The notes under the pieces were generated by a model, which saw only the letters and a program-made list of their open reading frames with translations, searched no databases and was not told the DNA's origin. A DNA stretch of 43,414 nt from Catenulispora rubra (lineage in GTDB: Bacteria > Actinomycetota > Actinomycetes > Streptomycetales > Catenulisporaceae), in NCBI RefSeq assembly GCF_015356825.1, contig NZ_JAACYW010000072.1, positions 1-43,414 of the forward strand. The letters are read 5' to 3'. Position numbers and translations under genes: made by a program. Positions 32,378 to 40,450 of this stretch are shown here, one piece after another (positions within the stretch are counted from its first letter, which is position 1; every line of letters begins with the position of its first letter).

Positions 32378-33808
32378 ATGAGATCCGTCAGGCTCAACGT
32401 CACGGTGCCGCCGGCCGTCACGGCGCTCGCTGAGCAGCGCGCGCTCGGGGCGCGAAAGGCCGTCTTCTGGCGGCGCGCGGCACCCGCGCTGCTGCTGTGG
32501 CCGATCACCGTCGTGGTGGTGGCCCTCGCGGTCACCCTCGGGTTGCTCGGCTGGCACGGGCCGGCCCTCATCCTGATCGCGGTCCTCCTGGTGGGGATCT
32601 CGCTCTGGCGGTACGGCGGCGATGCCGAATGCGTCGTCGTGTACGAGCACGGGCTCGCCTGTTGCATCGGGCGGCAACTGCGGTCTGTGCGCTGGGACGA
32701 GGCGCTGTACTCGTGGCGGGGCAAGGCCGACATGGCGATCATGCCGCAGAAGGACGCCCTGGAAGTGACGGGCGCCTCGGACACGCCGGATCTGACGGGG
32801 CCGGGCGGCCGCATCCTCCTGCGGCGGTACTCGGGGATCTACCGGATGCTGCAGCTCGTCGATGCCGAGTTGCAGCCGCGCGCGTTCGCCCGGGGTCAGG
32901 CGCGGCTCGCGGCCGGTGGACAGGCGGACTTCCCGCCGATGGCCGTCACCGCCGCCGGCGTCTTCGTGAACCCGGGGAAGGGCACGATCCACGCGCCGTG
33001 GGCGGCGATCGACTCGTACACGCACGTCGGAGGCGTCATCGTCGTCAGCGCCTTCGTCAACGACGCCGCGAAGGGCAGGATCGCCAAGCAGTGGTTCCAG
33101 GGGCTCGTCGCCGACGCGACCGCGGCCGACTGGTTGATGGACGCGACCAACCCCGACCCGGGCACGCCGGCGGCGGAGAAGGCCGCCGAGCTGCTGGCCG
33201 AGGACATCGCGGACGACGCGGCTGAGGTAGGGAAGCGCTGGCAGAAGCATCGTCGGCAGGTGGTCCTGCAGGGCGCCGCCTTCGCCGCCGTGGTGATCGG
33301 CGGCGCCGCGATCACGACGATCCACCTGCCCACGCACGGGCTCGGTTACACCGCAGCATGCAGCGGGCACGGGGCCTCCCGCGCCGCGGCCTACGTCCCA
33401 GGCGGCGGCGGGCCGCATCCCATCGACTTCGAAGGCGGCTCCGGCGGCTTCGCAGGAGTCAGCGACAATGCCGGAGTCCTGGACGGCGAGTACGTCGGGT
33501 GGGCCCCCGCGAAGGCGACCGACGTCCAGCTCGTCGCCTGCGTCACCGGAGTCCAGACCGACACTCTGCTTGCCAACTGCGTGTACGTCGGTGGAGCGAG
33601 CGTGCCGATGGACCTGGAGAAGTACACGATCTCGGTCTGGGCGGCACGGACCGGGGCGCAGGTCCTGGCACCCCGCGAGATCGACGGCGACGACTCGGTC
33701 TGCCCGGACACGATCACCACGGTGAACGGACGGGCACCGTCGGAGTTCTACTCCACGCTGTCTCTGACCACCGTCCAATCGGCGGTGGCCGCCGCCGTCA
33801 CCAACTGA
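32378..33808 (+). CDS. Membrane protein of unknown function (DUF6585-like)
   Basis: A protein of 476 residues. Two hydrophobic helices near 29-75 (LLLWPITVVVVALAVTLGLLG, ALILIAVLLVGISLW) are followed by a cytosolic part with YEHGLACCIGRQLRSVRWDEALYSWRGKAD, typical of the DUF6585 kind of PH-like proteins, and repeated as two lobes up to about residue 290. A third helix (VVLQGAAFAAVVIGGAAITTI) precedes an extracytoplasmic C-terminal domain of about 150 residues with several Cys (AACSGHG, VACVTGV, ANCVYVGG, DSVCPDT) that could form disulfides. It follows the TPR-CHAT pair by 141 bases in the same direction with its own likely hairpin in between, so a link to that system is only possible. Confidence 0.72.
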   Translation: MRSVRLNVTVPPAVTALAEQRALGARKAVFWRRAAPALLLWPITVVVVALAVTLGLLGWHGPALILIAVLLVGISLWRYGGDAECVVVYEHGLACCIGRQLRSVRWDEALYSWRGKADMAIMPQKDALEVTGASDTPDLTGPGGRILLRRYSGIYRMLQLVDAELQPRAFARGQARLAAGGQADFPPMAVTAAGVFVNPGKGTIHAPWAAIDSYTHVGGVIVVSAFVNDAAKGRIAKQWFQGLVADATAADWLMDATNPDPGTPAAEKAAELLAEDIADDAAEVGKRWQKHRRQVVLQGAAFAAVVIGGAAITTIHLPTHGLGYTAACSGHGASRAAAYVPGGGGPHPIDFEGGSGGFAGVSDNAGVLDGEYVGWAPAKATDVQLVACVTGVQTDTLLANCVYVGGASVPMDLEKYTISVWAARTGAQVLAPREIDGDDSVCPDTITTVNGRAPSEFYSTLSLTTVQSAVAAAVTN

Positions 33809-33821
33809 CGTCCCGCTTCCC

Positions 33822-34763
33822 TCAGGGGCTCGTCACGACCTGCCCGGCGTAGGACAGGTTCCCGCCGAACCCGAACAGCAGCACCGGCGCGCCCGCCGGG
33901 ATCTCGCGCCGCTCGACCAGCTTCGCCAGCGCGATCGGGATCGAGGCGGCGGAGGTGTTGCCGGAGTCGACGACGTCCCTGGCGATCACCGCGTTCACGG
34001 CGCCGAGCTTGGCCGCCAGCGGCTCGATGATGCGCAGGTTCGCCTGGTGGAAGACGACGCCGGCCAGGTCCTCGGGGCGGATGCCGGCGCGGTCGCAGAC
34101 CCGGCGGGCCACGGCCGGGAGTTCCGTGGTGGCCCAGCGGAAGACGGTCTGGCCCTCCTGGGAGAAGCGGTTCGGGGTGCCCTCGATGACCACGGCGCGG
34201 CCGCGTTCGGGAACGGAGCCCCACAGGACCGGGCTGATGCCGGGCTCTTTGTCGGTGGCGGTGACGACCGCGGCGCCCGCGCCGTCGCCGACCAGGACGC
34301 AGGTGGTGCGGTCGGTCCAGTCGGTGACGGCGCTCATGAAGTCGGCGCCGACGACCACGGCGGTGGTGGCCTGGCCGCAGCGGATCGCCTGGTCGGCCAG
34401 GGCCAGCGCGTGAGTGAAGCCGGAGCAGACGACGTTCACGTCGATGGTCGCCGGAGCCGTCATGCCCAGGCGCGCGGCGACGCGCGCGGCGGTGTTCGGG
34501 CTGGCCGCGCTGGCCGTGCTGGTGGCGACGAGGACCAGGTCGACATCGCTCGCCGCGATACCGGCACCGGCCAGGGCCTTGCCGGCGGCCATCGCGGCGA
34601 ACTCGTCGACGGTCTGCCCGGGCTCGGCGACGCGGCGCGTGCGCACCCCCACCCGCGTGGTGATCCACTCGTCGCTGGTGTCGACCAGCTGCGCCAGGTC
34701 GGCGTTGGTGAGGACGCGGTCGGGCTGGCTGTGGCCGAGGGCTGCGATCCGGGAACCGGGCAC
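33822..34763 (-). CDS. fabH: Beta-ketoacyl-ACP synthase III
   Basis: A condensing enzyme of 313 residues of the KAS III type, joining an acyl-CoA starter to malonyl-ACP. The catalytic triad is seen in order: C113 (VNVVCSGFTHAL), H239 (VVFHQANLRII) and N269 (DSGNTSAASIP). The C-terminal GFGGNLSYAG loop is also typical. The GTG start at 34763 has AGGAG eight bases upstream. No ACP, malonyltransferase or other fab gene is adjacent, so this is probably a second KAS III that serves a specialised acyl starter or an acyl transfer. Its 3' end faces the membrane protein gene with a 13-bp gap. Confidence 0.9.
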   Translation of the reverse strand: MPGSRIAALGHSQPDRVLTNADLAQLVDTSDEWITTRVGVRTRRVAEPGQTVDEFAAMAAGKALAGAGIAASDVDLVLVATSTASAASPNTAARVAARLGMTAPATIDVNVVCSGFTHALALADQAIRCGQATTAVVVGADFMSAVTDWTDRTTCVLVGDGAGAAVVTATDKEPGISPVLWGSVPERGRAVVIEGTPNRFSQEGQTVFRWATTELPAVARRVCDRAGIRPEDLAGVVFHQANLRIIEPLAAKLGAVNAVIARDVVDSGNTSAASIPIALAKLVERREIPAGAPVLLFGFGGNLSYAGQVVTSP

Positions 34764-34953
34764 GCGACGCTCCTTTGTCTGTTCGCGGAGCTGGTCGCTG
34801 CTCGCGGGGCGGGCGGTTGTTCCCTACTGATCCTCGCGTGCTGACATGCGGGGGTGCGGTCACCGGAAGCACCAAGGGGTTCGTGTCGGGTCTGGAGGGT
34901 TCCGCCATAGGCGGCCTATGCGGGAAATGGTGTGTGCTGCTGGAAATGGTGGC
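34764..34953. other. Intergenic stretch upstream of the KAS III gene
   Basis: About 190 bases that hold the upstream control region of the KAS III gene, which reads to the left. I see no clear -10/-35 pair. Open frames here on the plus strand are caused by base composition. Confidence 0.35.
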
Positions 34954-34983
34954 GGCGGCGGACAGGATGGGCTGTCCGCCGCC
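34954..34983 (-). terminator. Terminator hairpin after the DsbA-like/TPR gene
   Basis: GGCGGCGGACAG and CTGTCCGCCGCC are perfect 12-base arms with a 6-base loop, 27 bases past the stop of the gene at 35011 on the minus strand. Confidence 0.7.
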
Positions 34984-35010
34984 GTTGGTTTCCTGTGCGG
35001 GTTGCGCGCG

Positions 35011-35859
35011 CTACGCGTACTCGGGCGTCATCGCCGCGGCCATCCGCAGGTGCGTGCCGGCCTCGTCGGCGTGTCCCTGGCGCTCCAGGGTGCGGCCGAG
35101 CATCAGCCGCGCGTAGGAGTCGGACGGGTGGTCGGCGAGCGTCGCCTCCAGTACCTGGCGTGCTCGCCCCAGCTGCGCCGAGGCGAAGTAGGCCGATGCC
35201 GCGACGCGGCGGATGTTCGGGTCCTGAGCGTGCTCGGCGAGCAGGGGCTCCAGCAGGACGAGCGCGCCGAGCGGGTCGTTGAGGGCGAGGAGTTCGTCGG
35301 CCCAGCGGAGGCGCTCGACCTCGGGCGGGAGGCGGCGCGCGGCTTGGTTGGCGGCGCGGTCGGCGCTGGCGTCGGGGGCGTCGGCGGCGTCGGGGCCGTC
35401 GGACGCGCCGAGGAATTCGCCGATCGTCGCCGGCGACATCGCGAATTCCAGCAACCGGTCCTCGTCGGCGAGCGTCGGCGAGATCGTGATGCCGCGCGCC
35501 TTGCCGATCAGCAGCAGCTCGCGCAGCCGCGCGTGCCCGGCGTCGGATGCCAGCAGCGCCCCGGCGTCCGGGAAGCCCGCGCGGTCGGCGACGGCGGCCA
35601 GCTCGGCCAGGTCGCGGACGTCATGCGACGCCAGCAGCTCAGCGGCGACCCGCCCCTGCAACTCGACGCCGCCACGCTCCTCGGCGAGCACTAGCAGCCG
35701 CAGGGCGTCGCGCGGCGCGTCGGGATCGGCGGCGTCGGTCAGCAGCGGACGCCAGACAACCTCGGCGGCGACGTCACCCGCCGCCAACGCCACGCGCAGC
35801 CGCTCGGCCGCGACGTGGGTCCACGGGTTGGCGATGTCGGCCCACATCTCGATACGCAT
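35011..35859 (-). CDS. DsbA/FrnE-like fold lacking cysteines, fused to TPR
   Basis: A cytosolic protein of 282 residues. The start MRIEMWADIANPWTHVAAERL has the layout of FrnE-type thioredoxin-fold oxidoreductases, whose motif is normally CPWC; here it is NPWT (residues 11-14), so neither redox cysteine is present. The rest of the domain follows (LLASDAGHARLRELLLIGKARGITISPTL). The last 90 residues are two or three TPR units (DPNIRRVAASAYFASAQLGRARQVLEATLADHPSDSYARLMLGRTLERQG). A redox role is excluded by the missing cysteines; a scaffold or chaperone-like role is more likely. The start has only a weak ribosome binding site. Confidence 0.75.
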   Translation of the reverse strand: MRIEMWADIANPWTHVAAERLRVALAAGDVAAEVVWRPLLTDAADPDAPRDALRLLVLAEERGGVELQGRVAAELLASHDVRDLAELAAVADRAGFPDAGALLASDAGHARLRELLLIGKARGITISPTLADEDRLLEFAMSPATIGEFLGASDGPDAADAPDASADRAANQAARRLPPEVERLRWADELLALNDPLGALVLLEPLLAEHAQDPNIRRVAASAYFASAQLGRARQVLEATLADHPSDSYARLMLGRTLERQGHADEAGTHLRMAAAMTPEYA

Positions 35860-36028
35860 GTCGGACAGAACGCGCTGGCAATGGGGAACATTCCTGCCCC
35901 CTTAACGCACCCCGCCCCAACCGGGGGACAAACCACCCTCGTATCGATTATCGCGAAACGTCAACCGCCGAAGGAAGGCACCACCGCCGAAGTCCGCCCG
36001 ATCGGACCAGCGATCGGACCAGCGCCGC

Positions 36029-36721
36029 CTACAGCTCCCCAGGCTGCGTGGCCGAGAACCGAGCCTCCACCGCCGCGTAAACGCTCTGCCGCGTCGGCTC
36101 CAAATCCAGCGCCGGCGGGCCGTCGTCGACGATGCCGCCGCCGCGCGTCGCCATGGCGTACATGCGGGCCTGGGGGGCCGGGGAGCCGGCGGTCGACAGG
36201 CCGGTGTCGGCCAGTTCCAGGAGCGCCGTCAGCTGGGAGCCGAGCGCGTCCGCGTACTCGCGTGCTCTACGGACCGCCTCGCCGACGGCCTCTGTGCGGG
36301 CCTTGCGGTAGACCTCCGAGTCGCGGCGGAGGGTCCAGTAGGGGCCGTCGATTGCGCGGCCTTCGCCGTCGGCGATGCGGGTGATCATCTCGCCGAGGAC
36401 TGCGAAGTCCTTCACCACGAGGCGGATCCGGACCGTGCCCTGATACGGGCCTGTCTTGTCCGTGCGCTTGCGCCACTCCGGGTACACCGAGAAGCGGCCG
36501 GTTTCCAGCTTCTCCAGGGCGTCGCCGTAGTCGGCCTTGATCTGGTCGAGGAGTTCCTTGTTGCGCTTGGTCAGCTGCTCCAGGGCGGTGCGGCGGTCCT
36601 TGTCGCGGGCTGTGACCGTGACCGCGAACTCGCACAGTTCGGGGTCCGCTTCGAGGTTGGCCTCGCCGCGGACGCTGACGACGATGGGGTTGCCGGCGGA
36701 GTGATCGGTCTGATCGGTCAT
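36029..36721 (-). CDS. SIMPL (DUF541) domain protein
   Basis: A protein of 230 residues whose whole length is the SIMPL/DUF541 domain: IVVSVRGEANLEADPELCEFAVTV, the long helix RRTALEQLTKRNKELLDQIK, SVYPEWRKR, and the ARTEAVGEAVRRAREYADALG segment. Many family members are exported, but no signal peptide is visible here, so a cytosolic location is likely. Related proteins form ring-like oligomers; the biochemical role is not known. It lies 44 bases downstream of the csoR gene in the same direction and may share its copper-regulated transcript. Confidence 0.85.
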   Translation of the reverse strand: MTDQTDHSAGNPIVVSVRGEANLEADPELCEFAVTVTARDKDRRTALEQLTKRNKELLDQIKADYGDALEKLETGRFSVYPEWRKRTDKTGPYQGTVRIRLVVKDFAVLGEMITRIADGEGRAIDGPYWTLRRDSEVYRKARTEAVGEAVRRAREYADALGSQLTALLELADTGLSTAGSPAPQARMYAMATRGGGIVDDGPPALDLEPTRQSVYAAVEARFSATQPGEL

Positions 36722-36765
36722 GACCGCCAGTCTGCCGTAGGGACGGGGTGCCGCGCCTGAGGAAC

Positions 36766-37047
36766 TCAGGAGCGCACCAGGCGGGCGATGGCCTCGTTGG
36801 CTTCCTTGACCTTCGCGTCCGCCTCCGGGCCGCCGGTCGCCAGCGCGTCGGCCACGCAGTGCGCCACGTGCTCCTCCAGAAGGCCCAGCGCCACCGACTG
36901 CAGGGCCTTGGTCACCGCGGAGATCTGCGTGAGGATGTCTATGCAGTACTTGTCCTCCTCGACCATCCGCTGCAGGCCCCGCACCTGTCCCTCGATGCGG
37001 CGCAGCCGCTTGTTGTAGTCGTCCTTGCGGTCGGTGTAGCCGTGCAT
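36766..37047 (-). CDS. csoR: Copper-sensing repressor, CsoR family
   Basis: A repressor of 93 residues, all-helical, of the CsoR/RcnR (DUF156) family. The metal ligands follow the Cu(I) pattern C35 (YCIDIL), H60 and C64 (HVAHC), one residue off the numbering of the M. tuberculosis protein. The basic N-terminal helix (RLRRIEGQVRGLQRM) binds DNA. Cu(I) binding releases the operator. A matching palindrome lies 38 bases upstream of its start, so it regulates itself. No copper ATPase or copper chaperone gene is in view; the SIMPL gene downstream is the only candidate neighbour. Confidence 0.93.
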   Translation of the reverse strand: MHGYTDRKDDYNKRLRRIEGQVRGLQRMVEEDKYCIDILTQISAVTKALQSVALGLLEEHVAHCVADALATGGPEADAKVKEANEAIARLVRS

Positions 37048-37084
37048 GCCCGGTGTCCCATCCGTCGTCGTCGCGCCTGGTGGA

Positions 37085-37101
37085 TTACCCCCTAGGGGTA
37101 A
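37085..37101. promoter_or_regulatory. CsoR-type operator TTACCCC-N3-GGGGTAA
   Basis: Perfect 7-base arms with a 3-base centre. It has the G/C-run dyad expected for CsoR sites and lies 38 bases upstream of the csoR start, in the region shared with the divergent deformylase gene. Confidence 0.75.
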
Positions 37102-37169
37102 CTGGTCAGCCCGCTCCAGTGTTCCCGCGGATACCTACCCACAGTAACGGGCTGAACTGCGCCGACCCG

Positions 37170-37175
37170 TAAGAT
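37170..37175 (+). promoter_or_regulatory. -10 box TAAGAT of the deformylase gene
   Basis: TAAGAT ends seven bases before the ATG at 37183 and no Shine-Dalgarno sequence is present, so the mRNA is probably leaderless. Confidence 0.45.
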
Positions 37176-37182
37176 TAACGTC

Positions 37183-37764
37183 ATGAGCCACTCCGATTCC
37201 GGCACCGCCCGGCCCATCACGATCGTCGGCAATCCGGTCCTGCACCACCCGTGTGCCCCGGTGGAGACGTTCGACGACCAGCTGGCGGTGCTCGTCGACG
37301 ACATGTTCGCCTCGATGTACGCCGCCGAGGGCGTGGGCCTGGCGGCCAACCAGATCGGGGTGGCGCTGCGGGTGTTCGTCTACGACTGCCACGACGACGA
37401 CGATGTCCAGCACGTCGGCCACATCGTGAACCCCGTGCTGGCCGAGCTGCCGGCCGACCGGCGCCAGCTGGACGAGTCCGCCGAGGGCTGCCTGTCGGTC
37501 CCCGGCCCGCACCACGAGCTCGCGCGCCCGGACTACGCGAAGGTGACCGGCGTGAACGTCAAGGGCGAGCCGATCACCATCGAGGGCACCGGCTACTTCG
37601 CCCGCTGCCTGCAGCACGAGTTCGACCACCTCGAGGGCCGCCTCTACATCGACCGGCTCACCAAGCGCCAGCGCAAGAACGTGCTGGCCGAGATGGAGCG
37701 GATGCAGGCGGAGAAGGCACAGAAGGCGGAAAAGGCCGAGACGGCGACCGCACCGGCGAACTGA
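37183..37764 (+). CDS. def: Peptide deformylase
   Basis: A metalloenzyme of 193 residues that removes the formyl group from nascent protein N-termini. The three family motifs are present: GVGLAANQIG (51-60), EGCLSVPG (101-108, metal ligand C103) and QHEFDHLEG (144-152, ligands H145 and H149, catalytic E146). A Lys/Glu/Ala-rich tail follows from about 170 (EKAQKAEKAE). Start ATG 37183 without ribosome binding site, after a TAAGAT box. A strong hairpin lies 57 bases past the stop. Confidence 0.95.
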   Translation: MSHSDSGTARPITIVGNPVLHHPCAPVETFDDQLAVLVDDMFASMYAAEGVGLAANQIGVALRVFVYDCHDDDDVQHVGHIVNPVLAELPADRRQLDESAEGCLSVPGPHHELARPDYAKVTGVNVKGEPITIEGTGYFARCLQHEFDHLEGRLYIDRLTKRQRKNVLAEMERMQAEKAQKAEKAETATAPAN

Positions 37765-37803
37765 ACCAGATAGCCAAAGACCCAGATAACCAGATAGCCA
37801 GAC
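37764..37803. repeat. CCAGATA repeats after the deformylase gene
   Basis: Three copies of CCAGATA, two of them extended to CCAGATAGCCA, lie in an A-rich patch between the deformylase stop and the terminator. The base content is clearly lower in GC than anything around. No function can be assigned. Confidence 0.6.
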
Positions 37804-37821
37804 AACAAGAGACGGAAAGAT

Positions 37822-37849
37822 CGAAGGGCCCGCACATGCGGGCCCTTCG
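37822..37849. terminator. Bidirectional terminator between def and PBP genes
   Basis: CGAAGGGCCCGC and GCGGGCCCTTCG are perfect 12-base arms with a 4-base loop (ACAT). It lies 57 bases past the deformylase stop and 38 bases past the stop of the convergent penicillin-binding protein gene, so it can serve both. Confidence 0.85.
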
Positions 37850-37887
37850 TCATGTCATCAGAACGCTCGCCGGGAGCGGCAGGCTCG

Positions 37888-40164
37888 TCACCCGCCCGAC
37901 TGTGGCAGCAGTCCCCCGGTCGTCGTCGGCCGCCCGCCCGGCTGCGTAGGCCGCGACTGCGTCGTGCTCGTCCCCGGGGAGCCCGGCAAGTTCGACGTGC
38001 TCGGCGGGTTCCCCGACGTCGTCGACGTCGGCCCGCCGGTCCCGCCGGTCGCCCCAGTCGTGCCCGTCGTGCCCGTCGGCGGCGTGACCGGCGGCTGGTA
38101 CGTGCTGGTCGGCGCCGGCGGCGACGGCAGGCCGGTCGGCGACTGGCCCGGCGTCGCGCCGGTGGTGTCCGGGGTCCCCGAGGGCGAGGAGCTCAGCGGG
38201 TTCATCGGCACCGCCTGGTTGTTCTGCGCCGTGAACGTGAACGCCTGCGCCTGCGTCCCGGCGACCGCCTTGTTCATGTACGCCGCCCACAGCGGCGCCG
38301 CCACCGCACCGCCGCCGACGGTGTCCTTGCCGGCCATCCCGTTGATCGACTGCAGTACCCCGCCGTCGGTCTGCCCCCAGACCGCGACCGCGGTCGACAG
38401 CGTCGGGGTGTAGCCGACGAACCAGACCGAGCCCAGGTTGGTGCCGTCGCCGGGCAGGTCGGTGGTGCCGGTCTTGCCGGCCACGTCGCGGCCGTCGGAC
38501 AGCTGCGCGCCGCCGCCGGAGCCGTTGGTCACCACGCCCTGCAGGGCCCGGGTCACCTGGTCGGCGACGACCGGGGTGAAGGCCTGCTTGGCCAGGCTCT
38601 GGTGCGCGTACACGGTCTTGCCGCCCTGCACCACGCTGGCCACCGTGTAGGGGTCCACCTGCTGGCCGTGCGCGGCGAAGGTGCCGTAGGCACTGGCCAT
38701 CGACTCGGGGTTGGTGGACACCACGCCCAGCGGCAGCGTCGGCAGCGACTGCTGGGCGGCGGTCACCGGGATGCCGGCGGCGCGCGCCGCGTCGGCGACC
38801 TTGGTCATCCCGATCTGCTGGCTCAGCTCGACGAACACCGAGTTGATCGACTGGTTCAGCGCGTACTGCACCGAGACCTGGCCGTAGCTGGTGCCGCCCT
38901 CGTTCGGGATCACCTGCTGGGAGTTGGGGAGGCGGTAGGGCGAGTCGCCGTTAAAGGTGTCGTTGAGCGTGCCGCCGTTCTGCAGGTACGCGGCCAACGC
39001 GAAGGTCTTGAACGACGAGCCCGGGGACAGCGTGCCCTGCCAGGAGGCGTTGAACGCCTGCTTGGCGTAGTCGTCGCCGCCGTAGAGGACGCGCACCGCG
39101 CCGTCGCCGGGGACCACGGTCGCGATCGCAGTGTGCACGTAGTTGTCCACGGACCGCTTGGCCGGGTTGAGCTTGCTGGTGATCTGCGCCTGCACCGCGG
39201 CGGCCGCGGCGTCCTGCATCTTGGCGTCGAACGTCGTGTTGATCGTGTAGCCGCCGGTGACCAGCTGCTCGCGGGTCAGGCCGGTCTTCGCCTCGGCCTC
39301 GCCGATGGCCGCCTCGACCAGGTACGGGTCCTGGTTGTCGGTCTGGCTGCTGGGCCGGGGCCAGGCCGCGAGCGCCGGGAACTGCTCGGCGGCGCGGTCG
39401 GTCTGGCTCAGCTTGCCCATCTTGACCAGGCCGTCGAGCACGTAGTTCCAGCGCGCCTGGAGCTTGGCCATGACGGTGGGGTCCTTGGGCGCCAGCTCGT
39501 AGTACGACGGGGCGTTCACCAGCGCGGCCAGCACCGCGCCCTCGCCGACGCTGAGCTGGTCCACGTCCTTGTTGAACCAGGCGCGGGCGCCCATCTCGAC
39601 GCCGGAGGCGCCACGGCCGAAGTACACGGTGTTCAGGTAGCCCTGCAGGATCTGCGACTTGGGCTGCTGCTGGGAGATCTTCAGGGCTATGACCGCCTCC
39701 TTGACCTTGCGCGACAGCGTGCGCTCGTCGGTGAGGTAGGCGTTCTTCACGTACTGCTGGGTGATCGTCGAGCCGCCCTGCGTGGAGCCGCCGCCGAGGT
39801 CGTTGAGCAGGGCGCGGGCGGTGCCGGTGACCGAGATGGCGCCGTCGGACCAGAAGTTGCGGTCCTCGGCGGACAGGAAGGCGTTCTGCACCTGGGCCGG
39901 GACCTGCGAGAGCGGGACGTCCTGGCGGATCTCCGGGCCGCGCCGGCCGAGCACCACGCCCTTGTCGTCGACCACCGTCAGGTGCTGCTGGGTCACCGAC
40001 TCGTTGATCGGCGGGATCTTGATCGAGGCGTAGACCGCCCAGGCTCCGCCGGTGACCAGCAGCACGAACGCGATCAGCGTGCTGGCGACCAGCCGCCAGG
40101 ACGGCAGCCAGTGCCGCAGCCCGGACTTCCCACGGCGGGGATAGTCGATCACACGCAGGGCCAT
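37888..40164 (-). CDS. Class A penicillin-binding protein
   Basis: A bifunctional peptidoglycan synthase of 758 residues. One transmembrane helix (about 25-47) anchors it in the membrane. The glycosyltransferase domain has catalytic E100 in LSAEDRNFW, GGSTITQQYVKN (131-141) and the KISQQQPKSQILQGYLNTVYFGRGA segment. The transpeptidase domain has SSFK (S383 to K386), SIN (439-441) and KTGT (564-567). From about 655 the tail is rich in Pro, Thr, Ser and Gly and probably extends into the wall. Start ATG 40164 with GAGGAG upstream. Confidence 0.95.
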   Translation of the reverse strand: MALRVIDYPRRGKSGLRHWLPSWRLVASTLIAFVLLVTGGAWAVYASIKIPPINESVTQQHLTVVDDKGVVLGRRGPEIRQDVPLSQVPAQVQNAFLSAEDRNFWSDGAISVTGTARALLNDLGGGSTQGGSTITQQYVKNAYLTDERTLSRKVKEAVIALKISQQQPKSQILQGYLNTVYFGRGASGVEMGARAWFNKDVDQLSVGEGAVLAALVNAPSYYELAPKDPTVMAKLQARWNYVLDGLVKMGKLSQTDRAAEQFPALAAWPRPSSQTDNQDPYLVEAAIGEAEAKTGLTREQLVTGGYTINTTFDAKMQDAAAAAVQAQITSKLNPAKRSVDNYVHTAIATVVPGDGAVRVLYGGDDYAKQAFNASWQGTLSPGSSFKTFALAAYLQNGGTLNDTFNGDSPYRLPNSQQVIPNEGGTSYGQVSVQYALNQSINSVFVELSQQIGMTKVADAARAAGIPVTAAQQSLPTLPLGVVSTNPESMASAYGTFAAHGQQVDPYTVASVVQGGKTVYAHQSLAKQAFTPVVADQVTRALQGVVTNGSGGGAQLSDGRDVAGKTGTTDLPGDGTNLGSVWFVGYTPTLSTAVAVWGQTDGGVLQSINGMAGKDTVGGGAVAAPLWAAYMNKAVAGTQAQAFTFTAQNNQAVPMNPLSSSPSGTPDTTGATPGQSPTGLPSPPAPTSTYQPPVTPPTGTTGTTGATGGTGGPTSTTSGNPPSTSNLPGSPGTSTTQSRPTQPGGRPTTTGGLLPQSGG

Positions 40165-40338
40165 GGGGAACGGCTCCTCATCCGGGCCCCTGCCGACACG
40201 GCAGACCCCTTGCAGTCATTGTCTTCGGGCGTCAACACATCAGACCATCGTGAACTGAAAATACTGAGAAAATCCGGAGGAAACGGTCGTGATCCACCTC
40301 TCATCACGGTATGCGTCCCTCCGTGGACTCATCGAGTA

Positions 40339-40357
40339 GTTGCGAACTCTTCGCAAC
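40339..40357. promoter_or_regulatory. Nur-box-like palindrome before the nickel permease
   Basis: GTTGCGAA-CTC-TTCGCAAC is a perfect dyad. Written as TTGCNN-N5-NNGCAA it fits the site reported for Nur, the nickel-responsive Fur-family repressor of streptomycetes. It overlaps the -35 hexamer and spacer of the promoter described next, the place expected for a repressor. Confidence 0.68.
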
Positions 40358-40368
40358 TGCAAAATAAT
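40340..40368 (+). promoter_or_regulatory. Promoter of the nickel/cobalt permease gene
   Basis: TTGCGA (40340-40345) and AATAAT (40363-40368) are separated by 17 bases. This is one of the best sigma-70-like pairs in the window. The transcript would have a leader of about 75 bases before ATG 40451, rich in G and C. Confidence 0.55.
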
Positions 40369-40450
40369 CGCGTCTGGGGTGGGAAGGTGTCCTCCCCCGC
40401 CGCCGGCCCCGGCGGCGACCTTGTACCGAGCCCAGGGGGCGTCCCACGCC

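Noticed and set aside
40340..40450. N-terminal extension of the nickel permease by 37 codons
   Set aside because: It would begin inside the -35/operator region and lacks a ribosome binding site; family members begin close to ATG 40451.
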